64,000 nucleotides of DNA from Calliopum simillimum (GCA_951812925.1 OX638370.1:39869948-39933947); one strand, 5' to 3'. Shown: positions 1 through 12,692, numbered from the stretch's first letter. Program-made: numbers and translations. Notes: generated by a model not told the origin, from the letters alone.

Positions 1-421
1 GTTGTTTCCGTAAATCCCTTTAAAAAGTCGAAAAGTATGCAACTTTTCAAGTAAATAGAAAAACTTGTCAGATAGAATATTATGCTACATTTTTCACTTT
101 TAAAAATGTTGGAACTCTATGCTTTTTCTTAAAATCATACATAACTTTCCTGAACACTCACTCAAGAGAAAAACAAAATTATATGTACATGAAACGTATG
201 TTTGAAAGAAAAGAATAAAAAATAACTAAAATAACAATGGACAACACAAGTGTTGTAAAAAAAAGCAAAATACTGAAATATCAGCTGTTAAACTATCTAC
301 AGTTTATTGTTATTATACATATTTTCAATAAATTCTGGTATGATGACTAATGTTTCAATACCTGCAAAATGTATTAACAGATAATAATTATCAACTAAAT
401 AATACAACAATAAACACATAC

Positions 422-514
422 CTTAAATGCATCCCACTCTTCTTTAATGACTTCAGAGGATGATATTGCGCTGGCAGCAGCAATAAATCCCAAAACTAAT
501 AATACTGAACGCAT
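422..514 (-). CDS. Exon 1 of a cathepsin L (Cp1-like) gene, continuing off the left edge
   Basis: The exon encodes 31 residues: a start Met, a hydrophobic signal peptide (MRSVLLVLGFIAAASA) and the beginning of an I29 inhibitor propeptide ending EEWDAFK. It stops at a consensus donor, AAG|GTATGT (intron begins at 421), in phase 0. Fly Cp1-type cathepsin L proteins begin with a similar hydrophobic leader followed by an EEW..FK propeptide start, which is the basis for the call. The rest of the propeptide and the papain-fold domain must lie left of position 1. The product would be a secreted or lysosomal cysteine endopeptidase, but whether its active site is intact cannot be seen here. A TATA-like TTTATAAG on the minus strand lies about 60 bases upstream of the ATG. 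The 31 residues are too few for ORF-length criteria, so this exon is easily missed. Confidence 0.8.
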
Positions 515-1683
515 TTTGTTGAGTTAAAAATCTGCAAATATAAAAGAAAAAACGGAAATATGTAGAACTTATAAAATCACATGTCAGCTAAAATCAGATA
601 AAATTAAAATCAGATGAAATAAAAAACAAACATTCATACAGTGGCTCACAGCTTATTTCGTGCAATAATATTTTTTAACTTTAAAACATTGTATCTTTAA
701 AACTAATACAAATATCATCAAATTTTGAATGCAGGCCTATTGTTTCTAATAAGTAAAAGAAAATAAAAAAAATGGATTCCGATACGCTCAAGGCGGAAAA
801 AACCGATTGAGCAGGAGAAATTCAGGTCACAGCGTATTTCGTGCAGATGGTTATTTTCCCTTTGGAGCCAGCGTTTCACGTTATTTAACCAAAATTTATT
901 TATATACGATCTCTGTGTAGTATTCGCAACCAGATGCAGCCAATTTTTAGTTTGATCTTGTACATGTGAGGGTAAAAAAGTGCATTTTGCAGAAATAGGT
1001 CGTCGAGCAGCGAAAATCGATGATAAGTCATTTTAATAACGGTCGATTCCTGCACAAAGCTGCTCATCGGGAATTCAGTGGTGTTATCCGTTTTGCTGAA
1101 TTGATTCATCGCCCCCATATAAAAAGTTCAAATCAAAATTATGTCTAGTAAGTGGTGTTTGTCATAAAGAATCTCTTATTAAATTGTGATGAATCATCAA
1201 TGATTTTGCATCAAAAGTATGTTTTCCTGTTCAGGATGTATTAATTGGCAATGAAGTTGCTAAATTTTTTATCAATTTTCTTATAGAGTGAGCGCTAGAC
1301 GGACCTGAGTATGCAAAATATGAGTACCGAAAACTGAGCTGAGATTCGCATAAGTCTGACTACAAGTAACAAGAAAGTGGATGCTGTTAGGATCTACCGT
1401 GGTCCATGTTTTTAAGCCCTTACACCGGTCCAGCCTAAACATGGTTTTCAATTTCATGGCCTTATCGATGTGAAATTTCGCGAAAAAGAAAAAAAAATGT
1501 ACAATGTGAATTTGCAATTTTTAGAATTCAACAGAAATAAATAAATATTAATGCGCATCAAAATAAATGTAAGATTATAAAAACTGCATTAAAAATGACG
1601 CAATAACAGTTGTTGTGTCGTCACTAAAATTTAATTAAATATTTATGATCTTAAAATACGCAATTAATTCAAGGGAACAGATA
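515..1683. other. Upstream DNA of the Cp1-like gene, no recognised gene
   Basis: Apart from the promoter-proximal part, I see no gene, RNA or clear repeat structure. Short ORFs here have no recognisable domain. Confidence 0.4.
564..574 (-). promoter_or_regulatory. Possible TATA box of the Cp1-like gene
   Basis: Read on the minus strand, this stretch contains TTTTATAAG, about 55-60 bases upstream of the ATG at 514. No clear TCAGT initiator follows at the right distance, so the call is weak. Confidence 0.35.
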
Positions 1684-2526
1684 CAGTTTAGCTCCCAATC
1701 GAAATTGATTATAAACCAAATATTTTCTTATATAAAAATCTATAAAAGTTAAAAACAGCTGCATTGATTTCCAAAAATGGGTGTCATTTAATAAGCTACA
1801 ATATTGATACAGAAATTTTTGAAATCTAGCTCGTAGTTTTCGAGACGACTTTTCTGAAATTTGGACCGATTTTTTTAAAAAAAAAAAACTGTTGTTTTTC
1901 CAAAAAATCCGTTGTCAACCTACAGTTTAATTAAATTTATAAAGCTGAATTCATCCCCTTTAAAATGATATAACACTTAAACAAAAATTTGTTTATAACC
2001 AAAAAAATTAAAAATCATTTTGATAAATTTTATAAATTTTGTTGATATGAAGTGTTCTCTTTGACAATATGAACATTACAATATCTTTTTATTGTTTATA
2101 TCTTATAGTATATTAAAAACCGGCTTCGTTAGCCACAGTAATTAAACTTAAGAGTAGGGGTAAGTTGGCGGTCTGTTGCCGCAGCTTAGGATTTAAAACT
2201 CCCAAAAATCCAACACCGGCTTCGCGGATGCCTTCGGCGGATCAGTCTATAATATATCCAACGCCTAGTTGTCTAGCCACAATAATTTTACATGGAACAC
2301 ATCATATCAAAAAAATGTAAAAAACTTCCCGTAATTTATCAAAATGACTTTTAATTTTTTCGGTTATAAAGGGTTAATATCAAAAATTTTTATTAAATGA
2401 TTTTTCACAAATTTAAATGATTTTAATTTTGCTTTTTTTTCTTTAAGACTGCTATTTATGATTAAATTTTTGTTAAAGTGTTATATCATTTTAAAGGGGA
2501 TGAATTGAGCTTTATCAATATATTAA

Positions 2527-3703
2527 CCCTTTGACGACCATAGGGACATACATATGTGTCCCAAGACAAAAATAAATTGTATCTAAGTAAATAATTAAGA
2601 AAAGGATTTATGTAATTTTGACATTTATTAGTTTTTAAACGCTTCCTTCATTTCTATTAAATCTGGCAACACCATCAGAAGAACAGTTATTTTTGTATGA
2701 TCATTTTAATGTGACAGTTTGTGTGGTGCAGTATTGCCATACTTTACAGCAGAATTTATAGGTGTTAAATTGTTTTTAATCATATCGTCGGGTTAAAACT
2801 ACAACTAGACATCTACATATATTGATGTTTTGAGTTAAGTATACAGAAACATGAAGAAAAAACGGCTCTATGCCACAGTCTAATCGGTTTTTTGAAATGT
2901 AGTCTCCATCCAATTTTATATAAAGAATAAAAAGCATAAAACTGCAAAATCCCATACAAAAAACGAATTTCAAAAAATTTAAAACGCTTTTTTCTGAAAA
3001 CATGAAAAATGTAGGTGTCTAGTTGTAGTTTTAACCCGACGATATTATAGTGTGAAATAATTGTTGTCAGTTTAGTAAATTGTTGTTTTATACATTAATT
3101 GAACCATTTTTTAAGTTAGTATATTGATAGATCATAAAATTCGAAATGGGACATCGGTGTTCCTATGGTCGTTAAGGGTAACTTTTCAACTCACTTTTGT
3201 ACTACAATTTTACCAATTTCACAGGCAATCAAAATACAAAAATTTACTGAATCTGTTAGTAGACAAATGTACTGTAACGTACTTTTTGACACTGAATTCG
3301 AATTCGAATGCGAGGCCAGAAATGCTCATATACTTCAGGATTTCGAGATATCCGTGCTTGTAGCTGAGAAAGCGCTGTTTTCAATCTTACGGTGTAGTTC
3401 CAGGAGATGGAGTAGTTCAATTCTTTTGATGGCATCAAATAGCCCTTATCTTACCTATCAAACCACACCTTCAAATTTTCTCAATTGGACCCTTACTTTC
3501 CGAGTTATCATCCTTTGAAATAAGGGCATCTTTCCCTATATAAAAATTTATGGGGAAAAAGTCTCCCTTAACGACCATAGGGACAAAACCGTTAAAATTT
3601 TTTCAATTTTTGTTTTAAAATATGTTTTCTGGACGCCCAATAGACCATTATAAATAGCTAACATGGTCGCATAAGCCCCCAATTCCTTACGGTCCTGAAA
3701 GGG
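2527..3703. mobile_element. piggyBac-type MITE with TTAA target duplication
   Basis: The element begins CCCTTTGACGACC directly after TTAA (2523-2526) and ends GGTCCTGAAAGGG directly before TTAA (3704-3707). This is the classic TTAA-CCC...GGG-TTAA arrangement of piggyBac elements. It is 1177 bp long. The open frames inside carry no piggyBac transposase motif. A further inverted pair sits inside it at about 2783-2812 and 3015-3050. It is inserted in the right arm of the fold-back at 1684-4016. Confidence 0.75.
2783..3050. repeat. Short element with about 35-bp terminal inverted repeats inside the piggyBac MITE
   Basis: ATATCGTCGGGTTAAAAC near 2784 is mirrored by the inverted GTTTTAACCCGACGATAT near 3030-3048, and the match continues inward through ACTACAACTAGACA. 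About 190 bp separate the arms. It is either a third-level nested insertion or an internal hairpin of the MITE. Confidence 0.55.
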
Positions 3704-4016
3704 TTAATAACACAGTAAGTTAATAACGGATTTTTTTGAAAAATAACGGTTTTTTTAGAAAAGCCATATCTCGAAAACTACTGGTCATATTTCAAATATT
3801 TCTGGACCATTATTGTAGCTTATGAAATTGCCTTTGATATGACATCCATATTTTGGAAATCAATGCAGCCGTTTTTAACTTATATAGATTTTTAGAAAAG
3901 CTATATCCGCGGAACCATATCCGAGCGACACTTTTTGATTCCATATTTATTCTTAGATTTAAAAGCACATCAGAAAATATTTGGTTTATAATTAATTTCG
4001 ATTAGGAGCTAAACTG

Positions 4017-5076
4017 CATTTAAGCCAATTTAAGTACAGATTGAACGTCTTACCAACTATTTTGCTGATTTGAAGCCTTTAAGGTTTGTTGTATTTTGTC
4101 TAGTCACTCGTTGTTTGTATTCACACTTGTTATTTATTAAAAACTCTTTAATTAATTATTTTAAATTTTATTCCAAGTTAATTTCACTTTCGTGTTCGAC
4201 ACGTCCAGCTAAGTGTGATTTCAATTCGTAAATACAATTGTTTACCATTTTATTTGCAAAGAAACCTTTCCTTTTGTATTTTTTTTTATGTGCTGTCATT
4301 CGTTTTTTGCTTATCAGTATTTCTTTTTCTATTGCTATTTCTACAATACGATTTATTGCCAGTCGTGCGTCAGCAGCGTGCCATTGTGACACTTTCGGTG
4401 TCACATGTGACACTCAGTTTTTGTCTGTGACACCGAAAAAATATCAGATTTTTGTGACACCACGATTTTCCACAAGGTGTCACGGACTATTGGGCTATTT
4501 TATTTTTTTAGTAAGTGTGGCTGATTGAAAAAGTACTTTCGATCTCCAAAAGTACTTTCCCGCATTGAATTAAGTACATCTAAAAAACTATGGCTGGCAG
4601 CATCGTGAGCACTTATGAAATGTCAAAATCAGATTACGATTAAATTTTTATTTATAATGAGGTTTCAAAATTAATGTGATTTAAGTAAGATAAGAAAACC
4701 GAGTTTTTTGAAAATGGCTCGTTAAATTAAATTGAACTGTGATTTTGAAGTGTTAAATTTTCAGTTCTTGAAACAAACTGTTTAAAAAGCTTTTTAAAAA
4801 AAGCTACTTAAGATAGAATATATATATATACTCCTAAATTCTGACAAAAGTTTGTAATGCTCAAACACATGATTTTCGAATTCGTAAGGAAGACTAACGA
4901 AATCGTTTTGGTCTTTTCTATTGAATGCATCCTTAAGTTATTTTTGTCTTCAAAAAGAGCTAGAAACTAGTTATGTGTGATTTTTCTTTAAAAAAAGTTA
5001 TATCCACTATAAAATGATACATATGTAGGTTCTCATATGATTTTTCTCTATATGGTATCATTTTCAAATGGTCATA
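4017..5076. other. Unassigned AT-rich DNA
   Basis: Contains a local GTGACAC-rich patch around 4385-4490 (several short direct and inverted copies of TGTGACAC) and a short TA microsatellite near 4819. No gene was recognised. Confidence 0.4.
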
Positions 5077-6570
5077 CAGTGAAAGTCGCTTATAACGACG
5101 GTCAAGGGACCGCGCAAAACCGGTCGCTTTAACCGGCGGTCGTTACATCCGATATTAACGCTAATAAATAAAAGAAAAAACGGTGTTTGCGTTTGCTATC
5201 AATTTTATTAAAATTACGTACTCAATGAAATTCTTTAAAAACAAAACTGAATTAACCCTTTTTTGCATGCAGTAAATACATGACGACTCATTTGAACTAG
5301 GTTTTACCTCGATGTCATCCCAGTCCATGTTTTTTTATGCAAAGTAATTCACTGGAGTCCAAATATACAGAAAAAGCTTCTTAAAATCGGTCAACGAGCT
5401 AATCGATTTTCAGGGTTGAATTTCAGTTACCAAGTGGTCTTCTTATTGATTCTGAATAAAAAAAAAAGGTTTGACAAAAATAATCTTAGAAAATAGAGTA
5501 TGCAGTTCATTTCCCATTTGTTGCAGATCGAAAAATCTACTTGATCGCGTTATCGAAATATTGTGTTTTTAAGGATTTTGTTAAAAAAAAAATAAATTTT
5601 TATGGGTTTTTACAAATTTATGAGCAAACCAAAACAAGGAAACAAATTTTCAATGTAAATTTCAATGCTGAACCGTGGAATTTCAATATCTTGTACGGTT
5701 TTTGGGAAATCTTACCCTTAAAGTTTGGTTTTTCGAGATTTTTGTGGTTATCACATTATCATTATTTTTATTTTAATACATTTGGGGGTTTCTCATAGAA
5801 CATGGAAATCTCTCCTTCTGAGGCCAGACTCGGATTCAACATTTTGCTTGTTGCTAATTTAAAAAAAAAAAAAAACGCAAAAATTCCTTTTCTTTTCAAC
5901 GAAAAAAGTTCAAATAAAATTCTTAAAAAACCAACTGCTTATTTTCAATTGTTTTTTTTTTTATTAGCTACCAACAATGAAAATACATTGATGGTTGGAG
6001 CTTACTGTTCAGTGTTTTTGAGTAAAACAACAATAAAAACACAAAAAACAAGGCAAAAATACACATAAATAAAAAAACAAAAAAAATGTATCGGAAGGCT
6101 GGTTTGCGTTACTAGTTTCGGGACCCACCACAGGTCAAAATTGACTATAATAAGTCAATTCCTCATCAGACGCTTTGCCGACATCTTATAGAGTTTTGCA
6201 AGCATACTTTATTTAACTTTTAGCATAGATTAAACGAGAATCACAGCTACAAGAAAAACACAGCACATGCAAAAATTCCAATTTCTTTGTTTTTTCCCTT
6301 TATATGCATTGCCCTGCCGTTGTTAGTCATCGATATTATACTATTTTTGCATAGCGCTTCGTTTGCAAGGTTTTCTGTTTTTTTTTTTTTATTCATTTTC
6401 AAATGTCGTCGCTATAAGCGACAGAAAAAACAAATATGTAACAAAATGCGGCCGTTACATCCGGCTTGTCGCTATATCCGACGGTCGTTATAACCGACAA
6501 AATGCTCATAAGGTTTATGAAGAAACCAACCAAACAACTGAGAAATGGTCGTTATAAGCGGTTCGACGTT
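5077..6570. mobile_element. pogo/Tigger-like DNA transposon remnant
   Basis: The left end begins CAGTGAAAGTCGCTTATAAC after TA (5075-5076). Inverted relatives of this end (GTTATAAGCGGTTCGAC, GTCGCTATATCCGACGG) lie at 6400-6570. CAGT-initial ends containing CTTATAACG are typical of pogo/Tigger elements. The right terminus is degraded. Frames in the middle are short and without a recognisable DDE domain. Superfamily assignment rests on the ends only. Confidence 0.5.
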
Positions 6571-7013
6571 ATAAAAAAAAAAAAAATAACACAAAACCAG
6601 TTTATAGCTCATTTCTAAGACGAAGAACAATTCTTAATGATGTATATAACAGAAAAGAGCAAAACAATTTCATGCGTCTTTAATGCAAGTTGTTATAAAC
6701 TTTTATGCAAAACTAATTTTCAGCAAATTATTTGCAAATCTTTTTGAATAAAAGTTTCTAAGTCTGAAAAAAAGCCATAAGTACAAACCATTTTTATATA
6801 TGTTTTTGTAAATTTCTTTACATAGTAATTTATGTATTTGTTTTTGAAGTTTGTTTATGTTTTCATTAAATAAATTAAAATTGTTAAACAATCCTTGTCG
6901 TTTTAATACTTGTATTTCCAGAGCCTTAATTTGGAGACGATACGACGATAAAAACTAAGACAACTTACAAACAATAGTTAAAACTCCTATAGGATTAAAT
7001 ATAATATCGATAC

Positions 7014-7654
7014 ATCCAACGTAAAAGTTTGTAACTCAAGTTACCAACTTTTTACGGGACAATGATTTTCGAAATCTGCGCATCAGACTCCATCTTGTGT
7101 CAAATTTTGGTACCACTAGCTTGAATTTTGAAGGGCTGGGAGCAATTTTTGAAGTTACAACCTGAGTATATTTTACTGAGGTTTCCATGCAAAAACTTGG
7201 CAACTTAAGTTGATAACTTATGCACGGGAGAAATTGCGTTGGTAACTTAACTTGCAAAGTTATGAGTCAATTTTTCTTAAAAAATCAGTGGTCGTAAGTC
7301 CTACATACCAACGTAATATCCGTAAAATATTTTTAATGTTAGTTGGCAAGTTAAGTTACCAACTTTCCTAATGGAACTGAAAGAGAACATTAGTTGGTAA
7401 CTAGAGTTACAACTCATATGTATTCATTTTATCCAAATTTATCCAAATTTATCCAAATTATAAGTTGAAATTGTAAATATCTCTGTAAATCAATTTGGAA
7501 TAGTGACAACGATTTAATAGTCGAAAAACCTTTATTTGAACTACAGATTTCCAAAGTATTTATTAAATTTTTGCTTTTGGTTTTGTTGTTTTAACGAAAA
7601 CAATACAAAAATGATCATAACTAAAAACTACGATTTTCGAGTTACCAACTTTTA
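7014..7654. mobile_element. MITE with terminal inverted repeats CCAACGTAAAAGTT
   Basis: CCAACGTAAAAGTTTGTAAC at the left end is mirrored by GTTACCAACTTTTACGTTGG at the right. The same motif (AAGTTGGTAACTTRAGTT) also recurs internally in both orientations around 7200-7400, so the element is built from repeated copies of its own end. No coding capacity is seen. Confidence 0.6.
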
Positions 7655-8049
7655 CGTTGGACGTATCTATATATAAAAATGAAGGGTGTTATATGACACC
7701 ATTTTGTACAATCAGAGGGTGTTATATGACACCTTTTTTGAATCGTTGTGATACTCTCCCTTTTGAGTTGATGGCAATGCTGTGCGTCGGTGGATTGCTC
7801 ATGCCCATGGTTGCATTTACTTTTTGTTAGAACCTGTTGATACGATTTATAGTCGGACGACAGTTTAGTCAAGATGCGATATTCCTTTTTTAATGAAATC
7901 TTTTATATTTTAAAAACAAATGGTTTGTGATTATGACAAAAAAACAACAATTTTTTTTTGCAAGTCTACAGAATTAACTGGAGAAAAGAATCTGGCCAAC
8001 TGTTTATTTATAATTGTTCTTTTGGTGTAAATTTTACAAAAGCTGCAGA

Positions 8050-8750
8050 TCCTTTTACCCAGGGTATATCCACTTTGTCATTTCGTTTGTAACGCAGAGA
8101 AGGAGGCTTGGCTGGCAAAGAAAATTATATATACACTTGATCAGAGCCACCTTCTGACTCGATATAGCCATGTCCGTCTGTCTAGCTTGCTGGTTGGGTG
8201 CCTGTCTGCGTGGAAATATTTTTCACGGCAAAATTAAAGAAGATAATTTAATGAAATTTAGTACATTACAAAAAATATATTCAAAAAGTAATAATAAGAG
8301 TATTATACGCATTAACGCAAAAGCAAAATACACATAAGTTCAAGTAAGAACAAGCCGTGAGCGCAAACCAGGAGAAGTAGGAATAGAGGGCGTAGCATCT
8401 CCCATATAAGCAAATTTTTCAAAACGCTGGAAGCGTTTTTTTAAGAAAACCCAACAAAATTTCACTCAAACACTAAGAACATAAATTTCAGGCTCTGAGA
8501 AAAAAGTAGGCAAAGCTGGGCAAGAGGGTGTGGCACTTCCCATATTAGAAAAAGTTTCGGAATGCTATACTGCAAGTGTTTTTGAGATAATCCAACCAAA
8601 CCACTCAAACACTCAGCATAGTAAATGCAAGCTCTATGAAAGAGCTACGTGAATTCAGACAAGAGGTTGCGGCACCTCCCGTACAAGCAAAATTTTCAAA
8701 AACTGCAGGTTAAAAAGCACATTCTTCTGGCCAAAACCTCTAACATCCAT
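8050..8750 (-). mobile_element. mini-me/DINE-1-like repeat, copy 1
   Basis: Shows the family layout in reverse orientation: a terminal CCAGGGTATA, the block TTTGTAACGCAGAGAAGGAG, a TATATATA stretch, the core CTTGATCAG...GATATAGCCATG, a GTCY-type microsatellite (GTCCGTCTGTCTAGC), then degenerate units of about 142 bp containing GGAGGTGCCACGCCC (here inverted). This order matches the dipteran mini-me elements and related Drosophila DINE-1-type repeats as I remember them. It is non-coding and diverged. Confidence 0.65.
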
Positions 8751-8828
8751 ATTATCATGGTGACTAACTGCAAATGTAGTTTTCATGTTGACTCTAGACT
8801 AAAAGAAGAATTCTGAAAAAATTCTTAA

Positions 8829-9960
8829 CCCTTGTCTTACCGTGTCGAAAATGGTACGTAATACATTTTTTAAATTAATAACACATGCCACCAAATACGA
8901 CCAAACTTGATTGGTGAACACCTTCCGTAAGCCGGAAGGTTAATGTCGTCAATGCTAGTTGAAAAAAGGCTAAAATTCACAAAAAAAAAAAAAAAATTAC
9001 CTCATTTCCCCCGCTTTGTGATGGTATTGTGGAGTAAAAAAAAGGAAGACGATTACATAAGAGGGGAAGGGAGTAAATTTTAACGAATTTTAGCGATACG
9101 ATTGACGGATTTGGAAACAGGGGGCGCCAATTTCTCTAAAAATATACCTTATATTAAAAAATAAAATGGGTTAAGCAAAAAGCGTAACTCTTTATTGTGT
9201 GCTATTTATTTCGAAATATCTATCGTTTTTTTATGGTATTTCTTCTTTTTTGGCTTATATTTAATAAAAACTTATCGTTTCTGCAATTCATTTGTGCCTA
9301 AAATTCTTTTGCCTAACCTCTTCGGGTAAAATGTGCTCCATTTTTATATTTTCGTTTTCTTAACGCTTTCAAACTGGTTAAATAGTTGCAAGGTAGAAAA
9401 TAATAATTCTGGTGCAAGGTGCATAATATTAATTTTTGCTAGTGGCGCATCCTCTTCTTTATTTTAAGTATGACTTGTACGGTAAAAAGTACTTTTCCTA
9501 ACATTTTAGTGCATATCTCGTGAAAGAGAAATCTAGACTAATGAGGCCAGAACCATTGGAAAGAACGTGAAATCAATTCAAATTCAATTTTCAAAAGAAA
9601 AAAAATTTTTTCAATACATTTATTTGACAACAATCGCTCTTGTACTTTTTCGAGGCTATTATTTACGCATCGAATTTGCCTCGAAAGTTTTCGAGGTAGG
9701 TAAACTTTTTTTTCATACAGGTTTTTAAATTTTGTTTACGAGACTGAGGTTTACGTGCCTTTCGAGGCTTTTAAATGTTTAAAGAAATCCCCTTATAGAC
9801 TTTTAACGAATAATCGATCAAAGTACACATACATACATATGTGTGCATTTAAAAAAAAATATTCACAATTTTTTATGTAGAAATGTGTCATTTAGACCCA
9901 ATTTACTAAAAATGCGTTAAAAATTATTTCACCTTGTATTTTGGGTGCGGTATCGAAGGG
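8829..9960. mobile_element. Second piggyBac-type MITE with TTAA target duplication
   Basis: Begins CCCTTGTCTTACCG after TTAA (8825-8828) and ends CGGTATCGAAGGG before TTAA (9961-9964). It is 1132 bp, with no transposase. The internal sequence includes an inverted CCTCGAAA/TTTCGAGG cluster around 9650-9770. The ends differ from those at 2527-3703, so it belongs to another family. Confidence 0.65.
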
Positions 9961-10323
9961 TTAAGCTGCTGGTCAAAAATGCATTGCATACTTGTAGGCC
10001 TTATTTTTAATTTGTGATAAGCACAGTGGATGCTATAAAAATTGCACTTACTTACAGGTTTATTGTATCGCCCATTATTGGTGTTTTATTTAAATGGGTA
10101 ATTTAAATCAAACCTGCCTTATTGCAATAAAAGGAAATATATTCTTTTGTAAAACAGAAAAAGAAAATTTTGTATGGTAAAAATGTAAACTGTTCAACAA
10201 TATATTTCTCGAGTTTTAAAATACTCAGTATTAAAGGAACGCATGTAACAAAATCTAGGAAAATTTAAAAAAAAAATGTTTTTTTAATTAATTGAATTTT
10301 TTTAATTAGGTAAAAATTATATA

Positions 10324-11527
10324 CAGTAAGAAGCAAAACTGTCAACATGTTTGCTATTTTTGACTTGGTACTGATATAGCGTCCGTTCGGATTACATGAC
10401 CAACAAGAAATATGAACCAAACGGAAACCTAACCTTTTCTCAATTCAAATATGTGAGCAATTTTACCGAACTTCAAACCATAAAATAATAATGAACAAAA
10501 AACCATTTCGAAAACATGTTGACAGTTTTGCACCACTTTAAGTGATGTGCGTACAAACCTGGAACGTGAGTTTTTCCTAGTTTAAAAAAACGATAGATTA
10601 TGTTGTGCTGATTCCAAAACTGGCCACAGAATCCCTCTACCTCGTCAGAATTTCAAGGTATCCTAAACTTAAAGTGCAAAAAACGACGTTTTTGCTGTTT
10701 TTAAAATTAGGTTCAAGGTCGCACGGATTTTTTCTGCTCTATTCCGTAAAATACACTTGAACATCTTGCTTTTTCTCTTTCCAAAAAAGTGATGAATGGT
10801 CATCTACGATTTTTCTTTGCAAAGTTATGCCCACTCTACGATGACATCATGAAATACCGAAAATTTATACTAAGAGTAATTTGGGTATTTTTTGGCCATA
10901 TTTTCCAGAAGAATATGTTTGTAAACCATTTATACCAATTGAACCATATTAAGATGACATAAATCCAAAACCCTGCCTTTATATCCGTTTTATAAGATCT
11001 TATGATGTCATCTTAGAGAGGGCATAACTTTGCAAAGAAAAATTGTACATGACCATTCACCACTTTTTTGGAAAGGGAAAAAGCAAGATGTTTAAGTTTA
11101 TTTTACGGAATAGAGCATACAAAATTCTTGCGACCTTGAACCTAATTTGAAAACAGCAAAAACGTCGTTTTTTGCACTTTAAGTTTAGGATACCTCGAAA
11201 TTCTGACGAGGTGGAGGGATTCTGTGGCCAGTTTTGGAATCAGCACAACAGAATCTATCGTTTTTTTAAACTAGGAAAAACTCACGTTCCAGGTTTGTAC
11301 GCACATCACTTAAAGTGGTGCAAAACTGTCAACATGTTTTCGAAATGGTTTTTTGTTCATTATTATTTTATGGTTTGAAGTTCGGTGAAATTGCTCACAT
11401 ATTTGAATAGAGAAGAGGATAGGCTTCCGTTTGGTTCATATTTCTTGTTGGTCATGTAATCCGAACGGACGCTATATCAGTACCAAGTCAAAAATAGCAA
11501 ACATGTTGACAGATTTGCTTCTTACTG
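10324..11527. mobile_element. Giant fold-back MITE, arms of at least 500 bp, TA target duplication
   Basis: The two halves are near-identical inverted copies: CAGTAAGAAGCAAAACTGTC at the left end and its complement at 11508-11527, flanked by TA on both sides (10322-10323, 11528-11529). Pairing runs inward to about 10850 and from about 11000, leaving a loop of roughly 150 bp. The CAGT ends and TA duplication place it with Tc1/mariner-type transposons, mobilised in trans. The high arm identity suggests a relatively recent or gene-converted copy. Confidence 0.8.
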
Positions 11528-11911
11528 TATATGTTTATTTTTATAGGTATAAATAAGAATGAAGACGACATTTGAAGAATTAATATTTGCTGTATACAGG
11601 TCTGTGCCGTAAACCGTGTGGTTTTAATTACTTTTCATTTCGGAAGCTTTTTGATGAAAATAGTGAGTCACACGATAAAAAAGTATTAGAATCTCTTTTG
11701 CGGAGAATTCCGGGCTCTACAAATAATATTAATTTGTATTTGCGAAAAAATAATCGTATACACTATAAACTATGTATTACATATCTTTGTCTACTCATAA
11801 ATTACCGAGAACACAGTGCAACAAGATGAAAAAAAATGTTGGTCCCTGGAATCTGATAAATTTTTTCTGATAGGTTATGAAAAATAAAAAGAATATGTGT
11901 ATCAGCTATTT

Positions 11912-12692
11912 TTATACCCTACACCCAGGGTATATTCACTTTGTCCTTCCGTTTGTAACGCAGAGAAGGAGGCGTGGCGGATATAGAAAAGTATATATAT
12001 TCTTGATCAGCGTCACCTCCTGAGTCGATATAGCCATGTCCGTCTGTCTGGCTGGCTGGCTGGGTGGTTGGCTGTGTGTTGAAATACACTTTTTGGAAAA
12101 GCTGAGCAAGATAATTCAATGAAATTTCGTACACTGCCTCCGTCGTCAAATCTAACTCGGGGGATAAGAAAATGAGCAAAATCGATCAACGGACACGCCT
12201 ACCGCCCATACAAAAAATATATTCAAAATGCAATTTTAGGAGTATTTTTTTACGACAATGCAACCAAAATACGCATAAATACTACGAATTGTAAGCGCAA
12301 GCTCTGAAAAAAAACCGAGTGAGTTCGGACAAGAGGGCGTGGCACCTACTATATAAACAAATGCATCAAAACGCTATACTAAAAGCGTTTCTTGAGATAT
12401 TCTAACCAAATTTGACTCAGACACTAAAAATTATAAATGAAAGCTCTCAACAAAAATTGGGTGAAATCGGACAAGGGGGTGTGGCACCGCCATGTAAGCA
12501 AATGTTTCAAAATGCTATACTGAAAGAGTTTTTTGAGATAATCCAACCAAATTTCACTCAGACACTAAAAACTATAAATGCAAGCTCTGAGCAAAAGCTG
12601 GGTAAACTCGGACAAGAGGGCGTGGCACCTCCCATATGAGCAAAATTTCAAAAATACTGTTTGGCCAGGCCAAAGGTTACACCCTTACTAGT
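11912..12692 (-). mobile_element. mini-me/DINE-1-like repeat, copy 2 (near full length)
   Basis: Full layout in reverse orientation: TATACCCTACACCCAGGGTA, TTTGTAACGCAGAGAAGG, the TATATATA stretch, the core, the GTCY microsatellite (GTCCGTCTGTCTGGCTGG), several GTGGCACC units of about 142 bp, and the opposite end GGCCAGGCCAAAGGTTAC...ACTAGT. With copy 3 it is among the best templates for the family consensus. Confidence 0.7.

Larger units (their letters stand above)
1684..4016. mobile_element. Large fold-back element, split by a piggyBac-type MITE
   Basis: The ends are inverted copies beginning CAGTTTAGCTCC at 1684 and closing GGAGCTAAACTG at 4016. Homology between the arms continues inward for several hundred bases (left 1684-2100; right about 2290-2520 plus 3710-4016). 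The left flank is TA as expected for Tc1/mariner-type ends, but the right flank reads CA, so the duplication is degenerate or absent. The loop (2110-2290) holds an unusually GC-rich segment with repeated CCGGCTTCG. The right arm is interrupted by a separate element at 2527-3703. No transposase is visible, so it is a non-autonomous element mobilised in trans. Confidence 0.7.
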
